64,000 nt of DNA from Leptotrichia sp. oral taxon 498 (GTDB lineage: Bacteria; Fusobacteriota; Fusobacteriia; Fusobacteriales; Leptotrichiaceae): the NCBI RefSeq assembly GCF_002240055.1, contig NZ_CP016753.1, positions 992,001 to 1,056,000 of the forward strand, given 5' to 3'. The notes below the pieces were generated by a model. That model was not told the origin of the DNA. It was given only the letters and a program-made list of their open reading frames with translations, and searched no databases. Of the stretch, positions 18,539-26,710 are shown piece after piece. Both the position numbers and the translations under genes were made by a program. How positions within the stretch are numbered: position 1 is the stretch's first letter; the number at the start of each line of letters is the position of its first letter.

Positions 18539-19474
18539 TTATTTTTTTCTGTTCTCAAAATATTGCGTAAGTTCCATAAGCAATTCATTTCCGTAAAAAT
18601 CATTTTTTATAATTTCATTCGCTTCTTTAAGACATTTATCTAACATCTCTTTGCTTTTTTTTAAACCAAACAAACTTGGATAAGTCAATTTTCCATTTTC
18701 CACATCGTTTGATTTTTTTCCAGTATTTTCAAATTCTCCTTCAATATCCAAAATATCGTCTTTTATCTGAAAAGCAAGTCCAATAAGTTTTGAATATTCC
18801 ACTAATTTTTCTCTTTTTTCTTTTTGTGTATCAAAAGCAATTAGCGGCAATTCAATTGCAGCGGTTAAAAGTTTTCCTGTCTTATGGGTGTGAATGTATT
18901 TTAATATTTTTTTATTTTCTTCAATATTTATATTTTTTTTGATATTTTTTTCTGTGTCTAAATTTTGTAATTTTTCAGATTCAACATCTTTATATTGTCC
19001 GCCAACCATTCCGTAAAATCCTGCATATTCTGAAAGTTTTAGAATTATCGCAACTTTATTTTTATCGCTAATTTTCGTTGAACTGGAAATGATATTAAAC
19101 GCTTCCGTCAAAAGCACATCTCCCACTAAAATAGCCGTCGCTTCATCAAATTTTATGTGAGTTGTCAATTTTCCACGGCGATACATATCGTTGTCCATTG
19201 CTGGTAAATCGTCGTGAACAAGCGAATAGCAGTGAATAAACTCAAGTGCAGCTGCAATATCTTCCACATTTTCATAACTTTTTTGAAATAAGTCGCACAT
19301 CATATACATAAGAATGGGACGAATTCTTTTTCCGCCGTTCATAACAGCATAATTCATCGCTTCGGAAAGTCTTTCTGGATATTCATATTTTTGCAATTTT
19401 TTTTGTAAATTTTTTTCTATAATTTCTTTTTTTCTTTTAAATAATCTTTTAACATAGTTTTTACACCGTTTCAT
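18539..19474 (-). CDS. ispA: Polyprenyl (farnesyl/geranylgeranyl) diphosphate synthase
   Basis: Condenses isopentenyl and allylic diphosphates to C15 or C20 chains for undecaprenyl carrier and quinone synthesis. Seen: GGKRIRPIL substrate site near residue 50, first aspartate-rich motif LVHDDLPAMDND, second motif FQIKDDILDIEGE, and KTGKLLTAA. 311 residues, close to E. coli IspA. The first ATG lacks a clear Shine-Dalgarno, so the exact start is uncertain. The gene order xseB-ispA matches the common bacterial pair, although xseA is not in the window. Confidence 0.92.
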   Translation of the reverse strand: MKRCKNYVKRLFKRKKEIIEKNLQKKLQKYEYPERLSEAMNYAVMNGGKRIRPILMYMMCDLFQKSYENVEDIAAALEFIHCYSLVHDDLPAMDNDMYRRGKLTTHIKFDEATAILVGDVLLTEAFNIISSSTKISDKNKVAIILKLSEYAGFYGMVGGQYKDVESEKLQNLDTEKNIKKNINIEENKKILKYIHTHKTGKLLTAAIELPLIAFDTQKEKREKLVEYSKLIGLAFQIKDDILDIEGEFENTGKKSNDVENGKLTYPSLFGLKKSKEMLDKCLKEANEIIKNDFYGNELLMELTQYFENRKK

Positions 19475-19531
19475 ATTTATATATTTTTTAATTTTTTTAA
19501 TTAGAATAATTTTTTAAAAGTATTTTTTAAA

Positions 19532-19753
19532 CTAATCTAGATCTTCAACTTCTATTTTCCCATTTTTTTCCAAAACTTTTAGCACTTTTCCTTCGCCAAT
19601 TTCTAGTAATTTTTCCGAATCTTTTATCAGTTTTATCGCTTTTTCATATTCTTCAATCGAATCGTCAAGCGACAATTCTTCACTTTCCAATTTTTCCAAA
19701 ATTTTATCAATTTGTTCAATATTTTCTTCATAAGTTTGTTTTTTTGCTGCCAT
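19532..19753 (-). CDS. xseB: Exodeoxyribonuclease VII small subunit
   Basis: Small regulatory subunit of ExoVII, which degrades single-stranded DNA. Seen: 73 residues of two-helix coiled coil with the family pattern YEENIEQIDKILEKLESEE, LSLDDSIEEYEKAIKLI. Normal length. The catalytic subunit gene xseA, usually adjacent, is absent here. It is placed between rsmD and ispA on the same strand. Confidence 0.92.
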   Translation of the reverse strand: MAAKKQTYEENIEQIDKILEKLESEELSLDDSIEEYEKAIKLIKDSEKLLEIGEGKVLKVLEKNGKIEVEDLD

Positions 19754-19803
19754 TTTTTCTCCTTTATTTAATTTAAATTATTTAATTTAATTTTTAAATT
19801 TTT

Positions 19804-20355
19804 TTATTCAAAATTATAAAAGCTGACAATTTTTTTATTATAATTTCTCTCGTCATATTTTACAAATTTTTCTATTTTTTCCGGAATTTTTTCATATACG
19901 CCATGTTCTGAAATAATAATTCCATTTTCGTCAAGTATTTCGCACTCAAAAATTTTTTTAATTGTCTTTACTGAAATATTTTCTTTATATGGCGGATCTA
20001 AAAAAATTATGTCAAATTTTTCATTTTTTCTGCCAAGTATTTCTATCGCACGAAAAACATCATTTTTGTAAGCTCTGCAGTTGTCTGCCAAATTTAAATT
20101 ATTTATGTTTTCAATAATTATTCTCAGTGCTTCTTTATCTTTTTCAATCATAACAGCTCTTTTAGCTCCACGGCTAAGTGCTTCAATCGCAATATTTCCA
20201 GTTCCCGAATATAAATCTAGAAATCTTGCATTTTCAATTTGTTCGCCAAGTATGCTAAATATCGCTTCTTTAATTCTCTCTAAAGTTGGTCTTGTATCTC
20301 TTCCTTCTCTTGAGTAAATTTTTCTGTTTTTTAATTTTCCAGCAACAACTCTCAT
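19804..20355 (-). CDS. rsmD: 16S rRNA (guanine966-N2)-methyltransferase RsmD
   Basis: Methylates G966 of 16S rRNA on the 30S subunit. Seen: N-terminal MRVVAGKLKNRKI and RPTLERIKEAIFSIL, typical of RsmD; SAM-binding FLDLYSGTGNIAIEALSRGA; catalytic DPPY in IIFLDPPYKENI. 183 residues, full length. ATG has AGGAG upstream. Confidence 0.94.
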   Translation of the reverse strand: MRVVAGKLKNRKIYSREGRDTRPTLERIKEAIFSILGEQIENARFLDLYSGTGNIAIEALSRGAKRAVMIEKDKEALRIIIENINNLNLADNCRAYKNDVFRAIEILGRKNEKFDIIFLDPPYKENISVKTIKKIFECEILDENGIIISEHGVYEKIPEKIEKFVKYDERNYNKKIVSFYNFE

Positions 20356-20385
20356 TTTTCTCCTTTCATCTGTTAAATTAATTAA

Positions 20386-21123
20386 TTAATAAAAATTTAT
20401 GATCATTTTGTCATCTAAATTAACATTTCCCACAAGAAGTTCAAAATGTTCCTTATTTTTATTTGTACTTATATTTTTAAATTCATAGTTTTTGTAATCA
20501 ATATTTTTTATTTTTTTAGCCGATTTATTATAAATATTTACATAAAAAATTTCTGCTTTATTTTTATTTAAAAAATTATTCACTAAATCAAAACTGTATG
20601 TGAAATTTTTTGTTCGCAAGAAATCTATGTTTTTTAAATCATAAGAAAGATAAAGTTTCCCTTCTTTATTTGGTTCTATAGTTTTTGAAATTGCAAACCA
20701 TTCTCTTTGAATGTCTTCTCCATTTTGATTTTTGTAAATATTTTCGTCAAATTTTATAACCGCTCTCAAATTTTGAGATTTTTTGTAATCAGAGAAAAAT
20801 TTTATATTGTTAATATATTTTCCACGATTATTCGTATTTTTATTGCTAAAATCTTCTTTTTCAACTTTTTCTATATTTGAATCCAGCCAAAAAAGAAAAG
20901 TTGATTTTACATTATAATTCCCAACATTCTCAAAATTGTAAAAACTTTCAACTTTTATAGTGTTATCTTTTTCAATTGTAATATTAAGATCTTCTCTTTT
21001 AATTGCAAGTGGCTCTTGCCGCACAATTTTCACATTTCCAACTGCCAAAAATTTATTATTTTGAGCAAATGTTATGACGCTAAATAAAAAAAATGTCGTT
21101 AAAATTAATATTTTTTTAAACAT
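20386..21123 (-). CDS. Exported protein, DUF4424-like, unknown function
   Basis: 245 residues with a cleavable signal peptide (residues 1-20, ending TFAQ). The mature part is beta-rich, with a motif of the type seen in surface or periplasmic beta-sandwich proteins (IKVESFYNFENVGNYNVKS, then REWFAISKTIEPNKEGKL). The pattern, a long region of alternating beta strands beginning with REDLNI, suggests the DUF4424 family, but I cannot confirm this. It sits between the trmN6-type gene and rsmD on the same strand. Confidence 0.55.
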   Translation of the reverse strand: MFKKILILTTFFLFSVITFAQNNKFLAVGNVKIVRQEPLAIKREDLNITIEKDNTIKVESFYNFENVGNYNVKSTFLFWLDSNIEKVEKEDFSNKNTNNRGKYINNIKFFSDYKKSQNLRAVIKFDENIYKNQNGEDIQREWFAISKTIEPNKEGKLYLSYDLKNIDFLRTKNFTYSFDLVNNFLNKNKAEIFYVNIYNKSAKKIKNIDYKNYEFKNISTNKNKEHFELLVGNVNLDDKMIINFY

Positions 21124-21218
21124 ATTTACCTTTCTAAATTTATTTATTTATTTAATTATATAAAAATTATCATAGACTAAAGTAAATGTCAAGATATAAC
21201 TAAATTTTTCTAAATATT

Positions 21219-21947
21219 TTATTTATACAGATTTTCAATATATTCACTTTTTTTCCCATTTTTATCATAAACAAAAATTGGCATTTCAATCAAAAGTCCG
21301 CTATTTGCATCTTTAATCGCTTCAATCATGCAAATTTTAGCATTTTCATTCCATTTAGTATAACAGTTTTTCATTCTCTTTGGCTCTAAATTATATTTTT
21401 TTAGTAATTCCAAAATTTCAATTAGCCGCTCACTCCGAAAAACTATCGAAAAACTTCCCATATTTTTTAATAAATATGTAGAAATTTTTATAATTTCTTC
21501 AATCGTCAAATTCATATTATGTCTAGCACAAGCCAATTGCTCCAAGTCATTAATCTGAGAAAAATCTCCCTTAAATTCAAAATATGGTGGATTTGTGACA
21601 ATTGTGTCAAACTGCGCTTCTGAAAAAGTTTTTTTATAATTTTTAATATCTTCGTTCACAATCGAAATTTGTTCATAAAAACCGTTATTTTTAACATTTT
21701 CTTTCGCAATTTCAGCCATTGTTTCCAAAATTTCAATTCCAGTAATTTTTGCTTTACTTCGTTTTGCCAAAAGAATTGAAATAATTCCACAGCCAGTTCC
21801 AATATCAAGAATTTTTTTTGTCTTTCTGTTGATTTTCACAAAATCAGAAATTAGTACAGAATCTAAAGTGAAATTTTGAAAATCGTTTCTTTGAATAATT
21901 TTCAAATCTTTAATCGGTGTTGTCGTTTTTTCTCCATTTTTTTTCAT
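21219..21947 (-). CDS. TrmN6-type tRNA1(Val) adenine37-N6-methyltransferase
   Basis: SAM-dependent adenine-N6 methyltransferase of the YfiC/TrmN6 family. Seen: LDIGTGCGIISILLAKRS SAM loop near residue 45; catalytic TNPPYFEFKGD near 115; substrate-binding CARHNMNLTIEEI. 242 residues, typical. The ATG has only a distant Shine-Dalgarno (GAAAGG about 21 bases upstream). Downstream of a strong terminator, so it starts a new transcription unit or depends on readthrough. Confidence 0.85.
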   Translation of the reverse strand: MKKNGEKTTTPIKDLKIIQRNDFQNFTLDSVLISDFVKINRKTKKILDIGTGCGIISILLAKRSKAKITGIEILETMAEIAKENVKNNGFYEQISIVNEDIKNYKKTFSEAQFDTIVTNPPYFEFKGDFSQINDLEQLACARHNMNLTIEEIIKISTYLLKNMGSFSIVFRSERLIEILELLKKYNLEPKRMKNCYTKWNENAKICMIEAIKDANSGLLIEMPIFVYDKNGKKSEYIENLYK

Positions 21948-22039
21948 GATTTTTTATAAAATTTTTTGCCTTTCTCATTTTTTAAACTTTTTTTCAAATT
22001 TTTTTAAATTTTTTCAATTTCTTTTTTTTTCAGAAAAAT

Positions 22040-22099
22040 AAAAACTCTTTCTTTAATTATTATTCTTTAATAATCGAAAAAATGCAAGAAAGAGTTTTT
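22040..22099 (-). terminator. Long-stem terminator after the MarR-FeoA gene
   Basis: AAAAACTCTTTCTT (22040-22053) pairs perfectly with AAGAAAGAGTTTTT (22086-22099), 14 bp, with an inner ATTATT/AATAAT stem in the loop. A T-run follows on the minus strand. Confidence 0.8.
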
Positions 22100-22111
22100 A
22101 AGTTTAAAAAA

Positions 22112-22774
22112 TTACAGAGAGTTTTTTCTAACCATTATATTTTCTGCATCTTCCACATTTAAAATTTTTTCATCTCCGTCAACTAACATCGTAATTAAAA
22201 ATTTGTCGATATTTATGATTTTTATAAGAGATTTTATCAAGACTCCCTTTTCATTTAAATATTTTCTTATTGCAACACTTCCTTTGATGGAAGAAACTTG
22301 AACGGTGTCGCCTTCTTCAAAAGTTAAAATTGATTCAGGCTGAATATCTTTTTTTATCACTTCCAAATTGTTTAAAATGGTTTCAAAAGTTGTGACAAAA
22401 GCTTTTAGTTCTTCTTTTGGAATATTTTCTGTAATTTTTTCTAAAATTGTTGAATGAAAATTCCCGTGATAATTTAACGCCATTTCCCCTTTTTTAGAAA
22501 GTTTTACAAAAACTTTTCTTCTGTCTTCGTCAGAACGAATTCGCTCAATAAATTGCTTCTCGTTTAGTTTATTTATGGCAATTGATGCAGTTCCCATTGT
22601 AATTCCAAGTTTTTCAGCCAGTTCGTTCATTGTGATTTTATCTTGTCCGATGGCTTCAATTACATGTATTTCAGTAGTCGTGAGACATTTTATAACTTGA
22701 TTTAAATTAATTTCTTCAATTTTATAGTATGTTTTATAAAATTGATCCAATAAATTTTCTATTTTATTATACAT
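22112..22774 (-). CDS. MarR-type winged-helix regulator fused to a FeoA-like domain
   Basis: Likely metal- or redox-linked transcription factor. Seen: a MarR winged helix at about residues 25-115 (MNELAEKLGITMGTASIAINKLNEKQFIERI, split here as helix and wing, then RSDEDRRKVFVKLSKKGE) and a C-terminal SH3-like FeoA domain at about 150-215 (FEEGDTVQVSSIKGS, then VEDAENIMVR). FeoA domains normally end DtxR/MntR-type metalloregulators, so this architecture combines a MarR DNA-binding part with a DtxR-like tail. It is preceded by rpe with a 16-base gap. Confidence 0.85.
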   Translation of the reverse strand: MYNKIENLLDQFYKTYYKIEEINLNQVIKCLTTTEIHVIEAIGQDKITMNELAEKLGITMGTASIAINKLNEKQFIERIRSDEDRRKVFVKLSKKGEMALNYHGNFHSTILEKITENIPKEELKAFVTTFETILNNLEVIKKDIQPESILTFEEGDTVQVSSIKGSVAIRKYLNEKGVLIKSLIKIINIDKFLITMLVDGDEKILNVEDAENIMVRKNSL

Positions 22775-22790
22775 TTATTTTTCCCTCTCT

Positions 22791-23426
22791 TTAAAATTTT
22801 AATGAGTTAATTTTATTTTCATAATTTCCGCTAAATATGTAAGAACCTGCAACTAATATATTTGCTCCAGCTTGGACTGCCAGTTTTCCAGTTTTGTCAT
22901 TTATTCCGCCATCCACTTGAATGTCAATTTCTGGTGCTAAATTTCTTAGCTCTTTTATTTTAGGAAGCATTTCAGGAATAAATCTTTGCCCGCCAAAACC
23001 AGGATTTACCGTCATAATTAAAACCATGTCAATATTGTCTAAATCATATTTTATAAAATCCAGCGGAGTCGATGGATTAAGAGCAACTCCAACTTTTTTT
23101 CCAAAAGATTTTACCAGTTGAATGGTTCTGTTCAAATGTTTCGTGCTTTCTGCGTGAATGGTTATGATGTCCGCACAGTCTTTGAATAGATGAATCAGAC
23201 GGTCAGGATTTTCAACCATCAAATGAACATCAAAAACAAGTTTTGTGTGTGGTCTTATCGCTTCTAAAATTGGAGAGCCGAAACTGATATTTGGCACAAA
23301 ATTTCCGTCCATTACATCAAGATGAAGAAAATCCGCTCCAAATTTTTCCACTTCTTGAATTTCCTTTTTTAAATTGCTAAAATCTGCTGCTAGTAGAGAA
23401 GGCGCAACGATTATTTCTTTTCCCAT
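22791..23426 (-). CDS. rpe: Ribulose-phosphate 3-epimerase
   Basis: Interconverts ribulose-5-phosphate and xylulose-5-phosphate in the pentose phosphate pathway. Seen: SLLAADFSNLKKEI, HLDVMDGNFVPNISFG with metal-binding His and Asp, VFDVHLMVENP, VNPGFGGQRFIPEML and VDGGIND at the phosphate site. ATG at 23426 is chosen over a TTG three bases upstream because GAGGAAA is better spaced. It follows rsgA directly, an order known from Firmicutes prpC-prkC-rsgA-rpe clusters. Confidence 0.96.
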   Translation of the reverse strand: MGKEIIVAPSLLAADFSNLKKEIQEVEKFGADFLHLDVMDGNFVPNISFGSPILEAIRPHTKLVFDVHLMVENPDRLIHLFKDCADIITIHAESTKHLNRTIQLVKSFGKKVGVALNPSTPLDFIKYDLDNIDMVLIMTVNPGFGGQRFIPEMLPKIKELRNLAPEIDIQVDGGINDKTGKLAVQAGANILVAGSYIFSGNYENKINSLKF

Positions 23427-23452
23427 CAAAATTTCCTCTTTTCTTTTTAAAT

Positions 23453-24355
23453 TTATTTGATTTTTATATTTTTTAGTGAATAAAGATAAAAGTCATATCG
23501 TTTCTTATGAATTTTATGATTTTGAACATTTTCTTTAATTGCGCAATTAGGTTCATTTGTGTGAATGCAGTCACGAAATTTACAATTTTTCAAAAATTCC
23601 AAAAATTCTGGAAAAAGCAGCTCTAGTTCCTTTTTGCTTTTCAATCTTGGAAAATCAAGCGTAGAAAATCCTGGCGTATCAATTATATAAGAATGCTCAT
23701 CCGTCATAAAAAATCTACTCTCTGTAGTCGTGTGTCGTCCTTTTTTTGTCTTTTGACTGACATCATTTGTGGCAAGTAGCTCTTCTCCCATTAAAGAGTT
23801 AATAAGTGAAGATTTTCCTGCGCCAGACGGTCCTGAAATTACGATGGATTTCCTCTTTATATAATCTTTTAATTCTTTTATTCCAAAATTCCCTTTTATA
23901 GAAATTGGAAAAACACGGACTGTGTTTCCAAAAATTTTTAGAAACTCTTCTAAAAATTGGTTTAATTCATCTTTAGAAACAAGGTCAATCTTTGATAAAA
24001 TCAAAATACACGGAATATTTTGATAATTTGAATTTAATAGCATTTTTTGAAAATTAATAAAATCAAACTTAGGATTTTCAATTGCAAATAGAATTCCAAT
24101 GAAATCTATATTTGAGAGAAGTGGTCTGTGTAAATAATTTTTTCTCTCAAAAATTTTAGTTATAACTTTTTCATCTTCGTCAAATTCGACCACATCTCCA
24201 ATAATACAGTTTAGTTTACTGTTTTTCACTTTTAAGCTGCCTCTCAATTTGCACTCAAAAATATTTTCTTTGCTCAAATTTTTGGCATCTTCTTTTATGA
24301 CATAATAAAAACCTTTAATTTTTCTAATAACTTTTCCTTTAATTTTTTCTTTTAT
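23453..24355 (-). CDS. rsgA: Ribosome small-subunit maturation GTPase RsgA, probable non-AUG start
   Basis: Circularly permuted GTPase acting late in 30S assembly. Seen: OB fold, then NKxD equivalent LSKIDLV, Walker A SGPSGAGKSSLINS, DTPG switch, and zinc site CKFRDCIHTNEPNC near the C-terminus. The first canonical start, a TTG at 24277, would remove the start of the OB fold. The frame stays open upstream to a TAA at 24361-24359 and encodes KGKVIRKIKGFYYVIKED, which looks like the family N-terminus. AAAGGGGA lies 7 bases before an ATA at 24355. I therefore place the start at that ATA (300 residues); ATC at 24358 or ATT at 24343 are alternatives. Confidence 0.85.
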   Translation of the reverse strand: MKEKIKGKVIRKIKGFYYVIKEDAKNLSKENIFECKLRGSLKVKNSKLNCIIGDVVEFDEDEKVITKIFERKNYLHRPLLSNIDFIGILFAIENPKFDFINFQKMLLNSNYQNIPCILILSKIDLVSKDELNQFLEEFLKIFGNTVRVFPISIKGNFGIKELKDYIKRKSIVISGPSGAGKSSLINSLMGEELLATNDVSQKTKKGRHTTTESRFFMTDEHSYIIDTPGFSTLDFPRLKSKKELELLFPEFLEFLKNCKFRDCIHTNEPNCAIKENVQNHKIHKKRYDFYLYSLKNIKIK

Positions 24356-24375
24356 GATTTAGTCCCCTTTCTTTT

Positions 24376-25344
24376 TTATTCTCCGCTGTCATCTTCCGAT
24401 TGCTGACTATCTGAATTATTTCCTTGCGATGGATTATCTTCGCTGTTTCCGCCATTTCCACTATTTGTCGGATTATTTGTGCTGTTATTATTTCCAGAAT
24501 TACTGTTATCAATTTTATTAATTGTGTCATCAATTGCTTTTTCTATTCCGTTTTTATTAATGTCATTTTTTGATCTATTTATTATTTCTTCAGTTGTTTG
24601 ACGTCTTCTGGCACGAGAAGCTGTATTTATGACAACTGATACATTTTGTCCCCGCTGAATTCTAGCTCCTGCTGCAGGATTTGTAGAAATAATAGTATTT
24701 AGCGGCAAAGTCTGATCGCTTGTGTAAGATACATTTTGAATATTTATCCCAACTTGTTTTGCAAGTTCTCTTGCATCATTTAAATCAAGTCCAACTATAT
24801 TTGGCATAACAGACGGATCTATCATCTGCTGTGAAGATACAAGTATTGAAATTTTTTGATTGATTTCAAGTTTTGTTCCAGGTTTTGGATAAACTCCTAA
24901 AATTGTGTTATATTTTTGGTTTGAAGGATAATAATCAATTGTTTCAATTTGAATATTTTGTCCTTTTAACTTTGATCTAGCTTCTAAAAGTTCGAGTCCA
25001 ATTATATTTGGGACAACTTGATTTTGACCGTTGTTTACCCAAATCTTTATAACTCTATTTACTTTAACTTTTTTCCCAGGTCGTGGATCCTGATTGTGAA
25101 CCACATTTAGTGGTACTTTTTCGGTTTTTGAATGAATGACTTTAACTTTCAGTCCAGCTTCCTTTAAATATTTTATCGCTTCTTTTTCATTTAAGTTCAT
25201 AACATTTGGAATAACGGTCATGCGAGTGTTAAAAAAATGTCTATCGAATACACCTCGTCCAAAAATTCCTAGTGTCACTAAACAAATCATCACAATAACA
25301 AATCTTATTATTTTACCGGGATTTAATTTTTTTTTTGTTGACAT
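24376..25344 (-). CDS. PASTA-domain membrane protein without kinase
   Basis: Single-pass envelope protein likely to bind peptidoglycan or muropeptides. Seen: short cytoplasmic Lys-rich start, membrane segment about residues 13-33, three PASTA repeats at about 44-112, 113-180 and 184-250 (MTVIPNVMNLNEKEA, VVPNIIGLELLEARSK, VMPNIVGLDLNDARE), then a disordered Asn/Ser/Gly-rich tail to residue 322. There is no Ser/Thr kinase domain. ATG at 25344 is chosen because GAGGTG lies just upstream; the ATG at 25356 lacks a site. It stands where prkC stands in Firmicutes, 20 bases before rsgA. Confidence 0.88.
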   Translation of the reverse strand: MSTKKKLNPGKIIRFVIVMICLVTLGIFGRGVFDRHFFNTRMTVIPNVMNLNEKEAIKYLKEAGLKVKVIHSKTEKVPLNVVHNQDPRPGKKVKVNRVIKIWVNNGQNQVVPNIIGLELLEARSKLKGQNIQIETIDYYPSNQKYNTILGVYPKPGTKLEINQKISILVSSQQMIDPSVMPNIVGLDLNDARELAKQVGINIQNVSYTSDQTLPLNTIISTNPAAGARIQRGQNVSVVINTASRARRRQTTEEIINRSKNDINKNGIEKAIDDTINKIDNSNSGNNNSTNNPTNSGNGGNSEDNPSQGNNSDSQQSEDDSGE

Positions 25345-25560
25345 CACACACCTCATATTTTTATAGATTTTATTTTAATAAATTACTCATTTATATAATA
25401 TCACAATTAATAAATAAATACAATTTTTAAATGAAAGATTGTAAACTAAAAAATCAACTCTGAAATTATAACTTTTAAAATAAAGAAAATATGGTATAAT
25501 TATGATTAAGATAATAAAAAAAATAAATAAAATTTAAAAAATAAAAAAAAGGAGGATTTT

Positions 25561-26685
25561 ATGAAAAAAATAATGATGTCTTTGATTATTTTAAGCAGCT
25601 TTAATTTGTTTTCAACAAGCGAAAATCTCATAAGAAAAATAAGCGTGACTGGAAATTCTGAAAAAGAAGTTATGCCAGATATTGCGGTTATAAATTTTTT
25701 GATTTCAGAAAAAGACAAAGATTTGAATGTGGCGACCAAAAAGACAAAAGATGTGCTGGAAAATTTTAAAAAAGAACTTGGCGCTAGAAAAATTCAAACG
25801 GGAGAAATTGAGACAGTTTCATTTTACGATACAAAAAAGACGGAGTATGAAGAAGATGTAAAGCCAAAAAATTTAAAGAATCAAAAACAAAAAAGTGAAA
25901 TAAAAACGCCAGTTTCTTATACCGCTGAAATTGAGATTTTGGTAAAAAATATTGATTTTAATAGATTAAGTGGATTAATTGGCGTAGACGGGGGAAAAAA
26001 TTTTAGTAAAATTGAAAAAAATTTTTCTCAAAATGCTTATTCTGTAAATTTAAAAGAAACTGATAAAACTGTGGATACAGCTTTGAATAAATTATTTGTC
26101 AAAGTAAACGATGTAAAAGAAAAATTGCAAAATTTGAGTGAAACTAAAAACGATGTCGTCTTTGGCGGATATAAAATTACTGAAAATTTTACAAATGACA
26201 GTAAAACACCTGTTGACATGTATTATGTAAATCATAATTTAAAATTGACAGTAAAAAATTTAAAAAATTTGAATACGATAATTTCCCTTGCGGCAGACAA
26301 CGACATTTACATAAATGGTTCAATTCAGTTTGACTTGTCAAATAAAGATGAAATTGAGCGGCAGATGTATAAACAGGCATTTAATGAAGCCGAGAAGAAA
26401 GCTAAAAGCATTTTGAAGTCAAGTGTGCTAAAACTTGGAAAGCCAATTATAGTCAGCGAAGATTTGGATTTTCAGCAAAAAATGATAGATAAAATTGACA
26501 GTCAGTGGGAAGTGAAAGCAGTAACAAACACAGCAGAGCTTTCAGCGCCAGTAGCAGAGAGTTATCTTGAAGATCGTGTCAACTATTATAGTACATCAAA
26601 AAGGGCGGTAAATACAAAAGTTGATTACACTCCAAAACCACTAAAATTGGAGCAAAATGTGTCTGTGATGTATGAAATAAAATAA
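25561..26685 (+). CDS. SIMPL-domain (DUF541) exported protein, paralogue 1
   Basis: Secreted protein of the SIMPL/DUF541 family (BP26/OMP28-like); function not settled. Seen: signal peptide (about residues 1-20), then KISVTGNSEKEVMPDIAVINF, split by the family's first strands, and the C-terminal FQQKMIDKIDSQWEVK and VDYTPKPLKLEQNVSVMYE, shared almost exactly with the paralogue at 31839. GGAGG precedes the ATG. The type III modification gene follows after 25 bases, separating this gene from its two paralogues. Confidence 0.88.
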   Translation: MKKIMMSLIILSSFNLFSTSENLIRKISVTGNSEKEVMPDIAVINFLISEKDKDLNVATKKTKDVLENFKKELGARKIQTGEIETVSFYDTKKTEYEEDVKPKNLKNQKQKSEIKTPVSYTAEIEILVKNIDFNRLSGLIGVDGGKNFSKIEKNFSQNAYSVNLKETDKTVDTALNKLFVKVNDVKEKLQNLSETKNDVVFGGYKITENFTNDSKTPVDMYYVNHNLKLTVKNLKNLNTIISLAADNDIYINGSIQFDLSNKDEIERQMYKQAFNEAEKKAKSILKSSVLKLGKPIIVSEDLDFQQKMIDKIDSQWEVKAVTNTAELSAPVAESYLEDRVNYYSTSKRAVNTKVDYTPKPLKLEQNVSVMYEIK

Positions 26686-26710
26686 ATTTTTTAGAAAGGA
26701 AAATAAAATA

